Positions 8,291-15,664 of a stretch of 64,000 nucleotides of DNA are shown in pieces. The notes below the pieces were generated by a model. The model was given only the letters and a program-made list of their open reading frames with translations. It was not told the origin of the DNA and did no database searches. Every line of letters starts with the position of its first letter. The first letter of the stretch is position 1. The position numbers were made by a program, and so were the translations under genes. Source of the DNA: Sphingosinicella microcystinivorans (GTDB lineage Bacteria > Pseudomonadota > Alphaproteobacteria > Sphingomonadales > Sphingomonadaceae); NCBI RefSeq assembly GCF_027941835.1, contig NZ_CP116005.1, positions 2,867,501 to 2,931,500 on the forward strand, given 5' to 3'.

Positions 8291-9540
8291 AGCGATTGTC
8301 CTGTGGCCGGGGGTTCATCGTCGGCGGTATTGGGATCGAGGAGCGAAGCCACCGGCGTCGTGCGGGGCACGATCTGAAATTCCTGCTGCTCGGATACGGG
8401 CACCGCTTCCGTTGCGGCCTGCCGCCATATGCCGAAGAGCAGCGTTATCACCGCGCAGAGCGCGACGAAGAGGAACAGTCCGGTTGTCCCGGCCAACGTC
8501 ATGACAATTGCAGCACCGACAGGGCCGAGCGCTGCGCCGATGGAATAGAGCAGCACCAGCCGGCTACTCGCCGCCACCCTTTCGGTGGCGAAGAGCCGAT
8601 CGTTGCAATGCGCGACGCACAGCGGATAGAGCGCGAAGCTGAGACCACCGAACAGCCCACCGAGCGCCATCAGCAGCAATCCACCTGATGTTAGCAGCGC
8701 CAGCGCCACGCTAACAGCCAGAGTGGCGGCAAAACAGCCGATGATGACGCCCCGCCGGTCATAACGGTCGGACAGCCGCCCCAGCGGCCATTGGAGCGCA
8801 ACACCACCCAGGATCACGATCATCATGAAATTGGCAGTCTGCGTCAGATCCAGTCCGAGCCTTCGGACATGGACCGCTCCCAGGCCATAGAAGGCGCCCA
8901 GCATCAGTCCTGTCGAGACCGCTCCCATCGCTCCCAATGGTGAAGCGGACCAGAGCGATCGGATCGAGAAGCCGCTCGGCTCGTCGGGCACAGGCGCAGT
9001 ACTTCGCGTCAGACACAACGGGATAATTGCCAGCGAAATAAGGATCGAGGCGATCTGGAAAGGAATTGCGGGCAAGGCACCGCTCGCTCCCAGCAGCAAT
9101 TGGCCGATGGCCTGTCCGGAATAGAGCGCCACCATATAGGCCGCGAGCACACTCCCTCGGGTCTGCTCATCCGCCCGATCGTTGAGCCAGCTTTCGAGGC
9201 AGATGAATACACCCGCCACGCACAGGCCGTCGATCAAGCGCAAGCACGCCCACATCAGCGGATCACCGAGCAGCACATAAGACAGAGTGCTCGCCGACAG
9301 CAGCGCGACGAAGGCGGCGAAAGCACGGATATGGCCTACGCGCCGAACGATTGCGCCCGCCCGGACCGCACCGATCACCAGGCCAACAAAATAGGCGGTC
9401 GCGACCACGCCGATCGCGATCGTGCCCGCGCCTGCGCGCTCTATCCTCAGGCTGATGAGCGTGGTGAGAAAACCGCTTCCCGCCATCAGCATGAAAATGG
9501 AGAGCAGCAGACTGCGAACGGGTTGGATGACGGCAAGCAC
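8287..9540 (-). CDS. MFS transporter, YcaD-like
   Basis: A 417-residue major facilitator with twelve helices, related to the YcaD group (for example GDPLMWACLRLIDGLCVAGVFICLESWLND near residue 90 and LGRLSDRYDRRGVIIG near 245). The open frame continues upstream into the aspartokinase gene in another frame, so the real start must lie downstream of that stop at 9552; GTG 9540 is the first candidate and gives a complete first helix, while ATG 9492 is an alternative. It lies 11 nt after ask and overlaps proP by 4 nt. Substrate unknown; export or recovery of ectoines is suggested only by context. Confidence 0.78.
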   Translation of the reverse strand: MLAVIQPVRSLLLSIFMLMAGSGFLTTLISLRIERAGAGTIAIGVVATAYFVGLVIGAVRAGAIVRRVGHIRAFAAFVALLSASTLSYVLLGDPLMWACLRLIDGLCVAGVFICLESWLNDRADEQTRGSVLAAYMVALYSGQAIGQLLLGASGALPAIPFQIASILISLAIIPLCLTRSTAPVPDEPSGFSIRSLWSASPLGAMGAVSTGLMLGAFYGLGAVHVRRLGLDLTQTANFMMIVILGGVALQWPLGRLSDRYDRRGVIIGCFAATLAVSVALALLTSGGLLLMALGGLFGGLSFALYPLCVAHCNDRLFATERVAASSRLVLLYSIGAALGPVGAAIVMTLAGTTGLFLFVALCAVITLLFGIWRQAATEAVPVSEQQEFQIVPRTTPVASLLDPNTADDEPPATGQSL

Positions 9541-9551
9541 GCGTACGAAGT

Positions 9552-10994
9552 CTAGGCCGCGCGCTGGGTTTCGACTTTGCCCCCGTCCGTCTCGACGAGC
9601 GCGCGATGCAGCGCCCTGATCGCACTCTCGAACTTGTCGACGTCGACGATGAACTGAACGTCGACATTGCGGATCTGATGCTGCATCGCGACGATATCGA
9701 TTCCGGCTTGTGCCAAGGCGGCAAGTGCGTCGGACACCAATGCCAGGCGCGATATGTCGCTGCCGATCACCGACACCATGGCCACCGGATGCGCGGAGAT
9801 CGACGCATCGGGATAGCGCTTCTGCAAATCGTCGATCACCTGGGAAATCGTCGCCGCGTCGGTCGACAGATAATGGGTGATCGTATTGGCGTTCGACGAT
9901 TTGCTGACGATCCACGCTCCGTGCCGGGTAAGCGCCTCCAATATGGCGGCGTCGTAGCCCTTCACGCCGACCATATCCTGCTCGAAGAACTGGAGGGCCT
10001 GGGCATGGCGAATGCCCGTCACGATCTCGACGCGAGGCGTGTCGGAAACATAGTCGCCGCAGATCAGCGTGCCTTCATCCTCCCGGTCGAACGTGTTGCG
10101 CACGCGCAGCGGAATATCCGTTTGGCGCAGTCCGCGCCCGGCGCCGGGATGGATCGCCTCCATGCCGAGATTCGCGAGCTGATCGGCCACGTCGTAATTG
10201 GTTCTGCCGATCTTGCGGGCCTTGTCGGCGCCGACCAATTTGGGGTCTGCGCTCGACAGATGAAATTCCTTGTGAATGATGGCTTCCCGAGCGCCCGTCA
10301 GCACGGCGATGCGCGAAAAGGTCATTTCCGAATAACCTCGTGCATAGCGGCGCACCATGCCTTCGGCGCATTCGGCATAGCCCGTAATGATGGGCAACGT
10401 GGTGGCAAGATCGATGGGCTTCAGCGCCTCAACGATGCATTCGTCCAGATCGTGCATGTCCTGCTGATCCCAAAGCGTCAGGTCGACGAACCGCCCATTG
10501 ACGCCGCGATCGCGAAGCAGCAGCGCGGTGCTGTGTGCGCTATGGGCTTCGCCCAATCCGGCAAGCAGTTCGCGCACCGTCACTAGTTGCTCCTTGAGGC
10601 AGAAGCGGCCGTGACTGCGCAGCCGCGCCAGATCGTCAAGGCAAGCGGAGACGGCATCGATCCGCATGTTGACAAAGGTATCGGCGTTTTTGAGGCTCTC
10701 GCCCCGAGCGAACATCTCCGCATTGCGTACATGCATGGCCCGGCGCACATCCGACATGGCGTCGCGCCAACCGTTGGCGCCGTCATCGGCGACAAAGCGC
10801 GCATAGACGCCCGGCTTGCCGCTCTTCTTGTGCTCAAGCAGCAGATCCGTCATCCCGGCATAGGCCGATACGACGAAAATGCGATTGTAGAGATCAGCCC
10901 CTTTGCGGCCGGCAATCAGCACATTGTCGAACAGTGTGGCCGTAGCCGCCATGGACGTGCCGCCGATCTTCTCGACGCTGTGCGCTCCCTTCAT
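9552..10994 (-). CDS. ask_ect: Ectoine-specific aspartate kinase
   Basis: This enzyme phosphorylates L-aspartate, the first step towards aspartate semialdehyde and ectoine. The 480-residue protein starts with the kinase motif VEKIGGTSM. It contains the long insertion typical of Ask_Ect proteins, a conserved TTLPIITGYAECAEGMVRRYARGYSEMTFSRIAV region (substrate binding), and C-terminal ACT-type repeats from about residue 395 (VAMVSVIGSDISRLALVSDAL). Specialised Ask_Ect enzymes escape feedback by threonine and lysine in characterised bacteria. It overlaps ectD by 4 nt, confirming operon membership. Confidence 0.93.
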   Translation of the reverse strand: MKGAHSVEKIGGTSMAATATLFDNVLIAGRKGADLYNRIFVVSAYAGMTDLLLEHKKSGKPGVYARFVADDGANGWRDAMSDVRRAMHVRNAEMFARGESLKNADTFVNMRIDAVSACLDDLARLRSHGRFCLKEQLVTVRELLAGLGEAHSAHSTALLLRDRGVNGRFVDLTLWDQQDMHDLDECIVEALKPIDLATTLPIITGYAECAEGMVRRYARGYSEMTFSRIAVLTGAREAIIHKEFHLSSADPKLVGADKARKIGRTNYDVADQLANLGMEAIHPGAGRGLRQTDIPLRVRNTFDREDEGTLICGDYVSDTPRVEIVTGIRHAQALQFFEQDMVGVKGYDAAILEALTRHGAWIVSKSSNANTITHYLSTDAATISQVIDDLQKRYPDASISAHPVAMVSVIGSDISRLALVSDALAALAQAGIDIVAMQHQIRNVDVQFIVDVDKFESAIRALHRALVETDGGKVETQRAA

Positions 10995-11911
10995 GCCGGC
11001 GCCTCCTCCACCAGCGAGCCGGAGACCGGCTGGACCATCTGCGGCACGCCGCGCGCGGCAATGAAATCGGGGCGCGGCTTTTCGACGCCAAAGGGCGCGG
11101 CCAACGCATTACTGACGGCGTTGTAGACCAGGAAGGCGTTCGCGCGCGGGAACGGAGTGATGTTGCCGTTGGACCCGTGCATGACATTGCAGTCGAAGAT
11201 GACCACCGTGCCCGGCTTGCCCGTCGGTGCGACGATCCCATTCTTGTGCGCCAGTTCGGCAAGACTGTTCTCATCTGGAACGCCATATTCCTGACGTTTC
11301 AGCGACATCCGGTAGTGGTCCTCCGGTGTCTCTCCCACGCACGTCAGGAACGTGCGATGCGATTCCGGAATCAGCATCAGCGGGCCGTTATGCGGCGTAT
11401 TTTCCGCCAGCAGGATCGACATCGAAAGCGCGCGCATGCGCGGCATTCCGTCCTCGACATGCCAGGTCTCGAAATCGCTGTGCCAGTAGAACTCCTTGCC
11501 CTGGAAGCCCGGCTTGTAGTTGAGCCGCGACTGATGGATGTAGACTTCGTCGCCCAACAGGAAGCGGGCGACACCGGCAAGGCGCTCGTCGGCGGCCAGG
11601 CGCGCGAGAACGCGGCTCTGGGCATGGATCTTGAAGATAGAGCGGATTTCCCGCCCACCCGGTTCGGTGATGACCGTTTCCTCTTCCAGCGCGTCGGGAT
11701 CGGCCAGCAGCGTGCCCGCTTCCCTTTGCAGGAAAGCGATTTCGTCGTCCGAGAAAATGTTCTCCAGAACCAGAAAGCCATCACGATCGAACCAGGTGAC
11801 CTGCTCGTGGCTCAGCGGTGCGCCCTCGAACCAGTCATTGTGGACCACGGGATCGAGGCGCGGCAAAAATTCCGCCACTTCGGCGTGACGGGACGGGTAG
11901 ATGTCTTTCAT
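10991..11911 (-). CDS. ectD: Ectoine 5-hydroxylase
   Basis: A 306-residue non-haem iron(II)/2-oxoglutarate dioxygenase that converts ectoine to 5-hydroxyectoine. The EctD signature FYWHSDFETWHVEDGMP is near residue 145 and supplies the His and Asp iron ligands; the distal His is in FDCNVMHGSNGN near 245, and the following Arg binds 2-oxoglutarate. A strong GGGGGAAG ribosome site precedes ATG 11911. It lies 32 nt after ectC and overlaps ask by 4 nt. Presence of ectD means the cell should make hydroxyectoine, usually favoured in stationary phase or heat plus salt. Confidence 0.96.
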   Translation of the reverse strand: MKDIYPSRHAEVAEFLPRLDPVVHNDWFEGAPLSHEQVTWFDRDGFLVLENIFSDDEIAFLQREAGTLLADPDALEEETVITEPGGREIRSIFKIHAQSRVLARLAADERLAGVARFLLGDEVYIHQSRLNYKPGFQGKEFYWHSDFETWHVEDGMPRMRALSMSILLAENTPHNGPLMLIPESHRTFLTCVGETPEDHYRMSLKRQEYGVPDENSLAELAHKNGIVAPTGKPGTVVIFDCNVMHGSNGNITPFPRANAFLVYNAVSNALAAPFGVEKPRPDFIAARGVPQMVQPVSGSLVEEAPA

Positions 11912-11943
11912 GGGACTTCCCCCTTTCTATTTCATAGTCAGAT

Positions 11944-12339
11944 TCAGTCGGTAAGTGCGGCTTCGGCGGGATAGGCGCCGTTCTCGTCATGCACCTCGCG
12001 GCCCGTGACCGGTGGATTGAACACGCAGGCGCACAAGATGTCGGTTTCCGGGCGCACGATATGCTTGTCATGTGCATTGAGCGCATACATCACGCCCGGC
12101 GCGAGCTCATGCGTTACGCCCGCACCCAGATCCTCGATCGTGCCGTTTCCCTTGAGCACCAGAACCGCCTCCAGGTGATTCTGGTAATGCATGTGCAGTT
12201 CCTCGCCCGCGAACATCGTGGTGACGTGGAACGAGAAGCCCATGCCGTCATCCTTCAGCAGCAGGCGCGCGCTTTCCCAGCCATTCGACTTCACGTTGCG
12301 GTCGGATTTACGAATGTCCTGGAGTTTGCGGACGATCAT
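11944..12339 (-). CDS. ectC: L-ectoine synthase
   Basis: A 131-residue single-domain cupin that cyclises N-gamma-acetyl-2,4-diaminobutyrate to ectoine. Conserved features are the N-terminus [23 protein letters not shown], the metal-binding [23 protein letters not shown] region near residues 49-70, and the [17 protein letters not shown]-terminal motif. Length equals the family norm. A good AAGGAAAGGA site precedes the ATG. It is 15 nt after ectB. Confidence 0.97.
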   Translation of the reverse strand: MIVRKLQDIRKSDRNVKSNGWESARLLLKDDGMGFSFHVTTMFAGEELHMHYQNHLEAVLVLKGNGTIEDLGAGVTHELAPGVMYALNAHDKHIVRPETDILCACVFNPPVTGREVHDENGAYPAEAALTD

Positions 12340-12354
12340 AGGTCATTCCTTTCC

Positions 12355-13662
12355 TTATTCCGCGGCCACGCCATAAGGGGCCGCCAGCACCGCGCGGATG
12401 CTTTCCTCAAGAATGTCGAGGCCAGCAGAGAGAGTTGCGTCGTCGATGACGAGCGGGGCAAGCACCTTGACGATTTCGTCATGGGCGCCGCTGGTCTCGA
12501 TGATAAGGCCCCGCGCGAAGCAGGCGGTGGTGATGGCGGCGGCGACTTCGCCCGTCCCCACGTTGATCCCGCGCATCATGCCCCGGCCACAGACCGACAG
12601 GCCATGCTCCGCCGCCATGGCTTCCAGACGCCGTTCGAGCAGCGCGCCGCGCCGGGCGATATCCTGCTGGAAGGCGTCGTCGCTCCAGAAATGGCGCAGC
12701 GCGGCGGTCGCGGTCACGAAGGCATGGTTGTTACCCCGAAACGTACCGTTGTGTTCGCCGGGCGACCATTGGTCGAGTTCCGGGCGGAACAGCGTCAGCG
12801 CGAAGGGCAGGCCCATCCCGGACAGCGATTTCGCCAAAGTGACGATATCGGGTGTGAAGCCCATTCCCTCGAAGCTGAAGAAACCACCGGTACGGCCGCA
12901 GCCCGCCTGGATGTCGTCCACGATCATCAGGGCGCCGTGACGCCTCGCGATCTCCGCGATCTTGCGCAACCATTCGGACGACGCGGTGTTGAGGCCGCCT
13001 TCGCCCTGCACCGTTTCGACCAGGATGGCAGCAGGTGCATCGAGACCGCTTGACGGGTCCGACAAGCGGCGTTCCAGCAGATCGGCTGTATCGACCTCCG
13101 GCCCATGATAGCCGTCGTAGGGCTCGTGAGCGACATGGCTGAGTGGCACGCCCGCACCAGCCCGCTTGGACGCATTCCCGGTGCAGGCCAGAGCTCCCAG
13201 CGTCATTCCGTGGAACCCGTTGGTGAAAGCAATCACCAGTTCCCGCCCCATCACCTTGCGGGCCAGCTTGATTGCCGCTTCCACCGCATTGGTCCCGGTT
13301 GGCCCTGTGAACATCGCGCGGTAGTCCAGCCCGCGCGGCTTCAGGATGAGCATTTCCAGCGCGTCGAGAAAATCGGCCTTGGCGTCGGTGTGCAGGTCAA
13401 GGCCGTGCGCGATGCCGTCCGCGGCGATATAGTCCAGCAGCGCGGTCTTCAGCACGGGATGGTTGTGGCCGTAGTTCAGCGTCGAGCAGCCCGACAGGAA
13501 GTCCAGATAGCGGCCGCCCTGATTATCGTGCATCCACACGCCTTCGGCCGTCGTGAACTGGCGCGGCATGGCCCGCGCATAGCTGCGCACGGCGGATTCC
13601 CGTCGCTCATAGATCCGCGTGTCAGGAATGGCCGATGTCGGCTTGGGAAGGGTGATGGTCAT
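12355..13662 (-). CDS. ectB: Diaminobutyrate-2-oxoglutarate transaminase
   Basis: A 435-residue fold-type I PLP aminotransferase that makes L-2,4-diaminobutyrate from aspartate semialdehyde using glutamate. It has the PLP-binding segments GPTGTNAVEAAIKLAR, LVIAFTNGFHGMTLGAL, the Asp motif MIVDDIQAGCGRTG and the Schiff-base lysine in IVTLAKSLSGMGLP. I selected ATG 13662 (MTITLPKP) because the upstream in-frame ATG 13671 lies only about 3 nt from the GAGGAG site; the open frame beyond is antisense-like extension inside ectA. Its start overlaps the ectA stop region. Confidence 0.95.
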   Translation of the reverse strand: MTITLPKPTSAIPDTRIYERRESAVRSYARAMPRQFTTAEGVWMHDNQGGRYLDFLSGCSTLNYGHNHPVLKTALLDYIAADGIAHGLDLHTDAKADFLDALEMLILKPRGLDYRAMFTGPTGTNAVEAAIKLARKVMGRELVIAFTNGFHGMTLGALACTGNASKRAGAGVPLSHVAHEPYDGYHGPEVDTADLLERRLSDPSSGLDAPAAILVETVQGEGGLNTASSEWLRKIAEIARRHGALMIVDDIQAGCGRTGGFFSFEGMGFTPDIVTLAKSLSGMGLPFALTLFRPELDQWSPGEHNGTFRGNNHAFVTATAALRHFWSDDAFQQDIARRGALLERRLEAMAAEHGLSVCGRGMMRGINVGTGEVAAAITTACFARGLIIETSGAHDEIVKVLAPLVIDDATLSAGLDILEESIRAVLAAPYGVAAE

Positions 13663-13663
13663 G

Positions 13664-14230
13664 TCATCCATTCTCCTCGGAGGATGTGCCGCCCGTGGGC
13701 AACGGGCCGATGCGCGCCTGCCACTCGGTGGCGTGGGCGCCGGCAAAGTGCGCATCGCGTTCGAAGCGCGCGCTTTTGTGCAGGGAAACCCGCCATTTGC
13801 GCGCGAGGCCCTCGAACAGCGCCCAGGATGCCCGGTTATCGTCAGTGACGGTGGTGATGAGGTGCGCGACGCCCGCGTTCTCTGCCCGGGCCAGCAGCGC
13901 TTCGATCATGCGGCCGGCAAGGCCCTGACCACGCGCCGCCTCCGCGACCGCGACTTGCCAGACGAAGAAATCGTCGGGCGCGGATGGTGGACGGTAGCCC
14001 GATACCCAGCCCATCAATTGGCCGTCCCGTTCCGCGACAATGCAGAAGTCGGCGAAGTCGGTGCATTGCAGGAGGTTGCAATAGGCCGAATTCGCATCGA
14101 GCGGCGGGCAAGCCGCGATCAGTGCGGTGACAGCCGGCCCATCAGTTGCGGCCGGCTTGCGAAGTCTAAAGTCCTGCCCCTTGCTCCGACTGGAGCGTGC
14201 AGAAGCTCGTGGCGGCGTGGCAGCCGCCAT
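13664..14230 (-). CDS. ectA: L-2,4-diaminobutyrate acetyltransferase
   Basis: A 188-residue GNAT-fold enzyme that acetylates 2,4-diaminobutyrate with acetyl-CoA. It carries the family sequence LDANSAYCNLLQCTDFADFCIVAE near residue 43 and the acetyl-CoA loop VAEAARGQGLAGRMIEALLARA near 93, then TTVTDDNRASWALFEGLAR. The first roughly 18 residues are a basic, low-complexity extension. It is the first gene of the ectoine operon, divergent from the MarR-type regulator gene, and its 3' end overlaps the start of ectB. Confidence 0.95.
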   Translation of the reverse strand: MAAATPPRASARSSRSKGQDFRLRKPAATDGPAVTALIAACPPLDANSAYCNLLQCTDFADFCIVAERDGQLMGWVSGYRPPSAPDDFFVWQVAVAEAARGQGLAGRMIEALLARAENAGVAHLITTVTDDNRASWALFEGLARKWRVSLHKSARFERDAHFAGAHATEWQARIGPLPTGGTSSEENG

Positions 14231-14310
14231 AGCTTGGGATTTGAAGATTGTTCATCTCCCGAAGTTATTCTCAGATATGGAGAAGCGTGCCCGTCCCCGT
14301 TTCGCCGCGA

Positions 14311-14338
14311 AACATACTCATCTATGATATATTTTCAA
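14311..14338 (-). promoter_or_regulatory. Putative sigma-70 promoter of the ect operon with an internal imperfect palindrome
   Basis: On the leftward strand TTGAAA (14333-14338) and TATGTT (14311-14316) are separated by 16 nt, about 80 nt upstream of ectA. Between them lies an imperfect inverted repeat (plus strand ATACTCATCTATGATAT, centred near 14322), positioned where a MarR-type repressor would block polymerase. Characterised EctR proteins in methylotrophs bind the ectA promoter in this way; the exact site here is inferred. Confidence 0.45.
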
Positions 14339-14367
14339 CCCCCGGCGCAGAAATTATATTTCGTAGA

Positions 14368-14937
14368 ATGAAGGATATGATGGAGGAGTGGAGCCTAAAG
14401 CTCTCTTCCTGTTGGCGTCCTCTGTGCGTTCCGGCTATGTACCCGCGCATGGATTTCGAGATCGCCTCCCGGACCCTGCGCGCGCTGCGCCGCGCATTAC
14501 GGGCGATCGAAATCGGTCGCCGCCAACTGGCGACCGCGACCGGGCTGACGCCCTCGCAACTGCTGGTCTTACGCGAGATCGATATGCGCGGGTCAGCAAC
14601 TCCCGGCGCGATCGCCCAGGCATTGCAATTTAGTCAGGCGACAATCACCGCTATCGTTGATCGTCTCGAATCGCTGGACTTCCTCCAACGACAGCGCAGC
14701 GAGAGAGATAAGCGCCAGTACCATCTGAGCATCCTGCCAGCCGGTAAAACAGCACTGGCCGATGCGCCGGATCCGCTGCAGATGATTTTCACGGACCGTT
14801 TCGTCGCGCTGCCGCCATGGGAGCAGGCCATGATCCTGGCGGCGGTCGAGCGCCTCGCCACGCTGTTAGATGCACAGAACATCGACGCCGCGCCTTTGCT
14901 CGATAGCGGACTAATCGATCGCTCTACTCCCGTCTGA
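14368..14937 (+). CDS. ectR: MarR-family regulator of ectoine genes (EctR-like)
   Basis: A winged-helix MarR protein: helix residues SRTLRALRRALRAIEIGRR, the recognition segment TPGAIAQALQFSQATITAIVDRLES and the wing RQRSERDKRQYHLSILPAGK. It is divergent from ectA, the usual position of ectR1, and probably represses the ect operon at low osmolarity. The start is uncertain: ATG 14368, ATG 14380 (AAGGA 4 nt upstream) or ATG 14437 (MYPRMDFEIAS, the closest match to a normal MarR N-terminus). The frame upstream of 14368 overlaps the ect promoter and is unlikely to be coding. Confidence 0.82.
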   Translation: MKDMMEEWSLKLSSCWRPLCVPAMYPRMDFEIASRTLRALRRALRAIEIGRRQLATATGLTPSQLLVLREIDMRGSATPGAIAQALQFSQATITAIVDRLESLDFLQRQRSERDKRQYHLSILPAGKTALADAPDPLQMIFTDRFVALPPWEQAMILAAVERLATLLDAQNIDAAPLLDSGLIDRSTPV

Positions 14938-15664
14938 TTGGGTGTGCTCACCGCACATCGCTTCACTCCGGATGCAGTGAAAATTACGGAAATCGGCGCG
15001 CGAACTACCGCATATTCAAAGCTGAAGACCAAGATGCGCGATCGGCAGGTCTCTCCAACATCCCCGTCGTTCGAAGTTACAGGCATGTCATCGATAGATG
15101 CTGCGAATTATCTCCCCACTTCCCGCCTTCCGAGCGGGCAGCCCCGGTCAAGAATTATGGCAGCTCCAATAATCAGCGACTGGCATTCTGAATAACGGTA
15201 TCGAGGCGCTAAGGCATGGCAGGAGAGAGGCCCTGGCCCTACCCCAAAACAACGGCATACCGCCGGGAGGACTACGCTAATTCCGCACCATGCCGCCCAC
15301 TGCCGCCGTACCTACGATTTTTGAGAATGGTGCCCCAAGGCGGACGAAAGCGATGAGTATGAATCGCCGCTTTTGCTACGCTAGGGCCGCATTTCTCCGC
15401 CTCGCACCGCCTATTGCCGCCGTCAAATACCTCAGGGTAATATGACGTAAGTGTAAGCCACACATCCACTGTCAGATTTGAAATCTAACGTTAATATACC
15501 TGCCATTCAGGGCTGCGTTCCTGATGGACAGATTACACCAACATCACCATCATTCGAGAGTTCAGTTGCGTTCCCCGAAAGCTGTCGTCCATTCCGTCGC
15601 CTAAAGTCCGACCCGACATGTCTCTACGGCGGCGTCCTGTGGTCGTCGTAGATCATGCGTCGTG
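14938..15664. other. Intergenic stretch between ectR and the defence island
   Basis: About 730 nt without a convincing gene. It contains a weak hairpin (CCCGC-N7-GCGGG, 15122-15138) that could end the ectR transcript, short frames (85 aa rightward from 14938, 65 aa leftward at 15272-15469) with no recognisable protein character, and the left copy of the island-flanking repeat. Confidence 0.6.
15328..15485. repeat. Left imperfect direct repeat flanking the defence island
   Basis: The first 73 bp (15328-15400) align without gaps to 23858-23930 with only a handful of mismatches, including an identical run of 29 bp at the left end. Weaker similarity continues to CTGTCAGATTTGAAATC near 15485, matching CTGCCAGATTTGAAGTC at 24014. 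Read leftward, the conserved core ends in GTCCGCCTTGGGGCACCA, which resembles the T-arm and acceptor end of a tRNA, as att sites of tRNA-targeting integrases often do. The att interpretation is inference. Confidence 0.75.

Noticed and set aside
8287-9915. 542-residue version of the MFS transporter
   Set aside because: The first 125 codons lie inside the aspartokinase gene in another frame and are Arg-rich; the gene must start after 9552.
15328-15356. tRNA gene ending in GGGGCACCA (leftward strand)
   Set aside because: Only a T-arm/acceptor-like 3' end is visible; no anticodon or D arm can be folded upstream in either copy, so it is reported as part of a repeat, not as a tRNA.
15272-15469. 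65-residue leftward frame inside the left repeat
   Set aside because: The frame is not kept in the right repeat copy, so it is not under protein-level selection.
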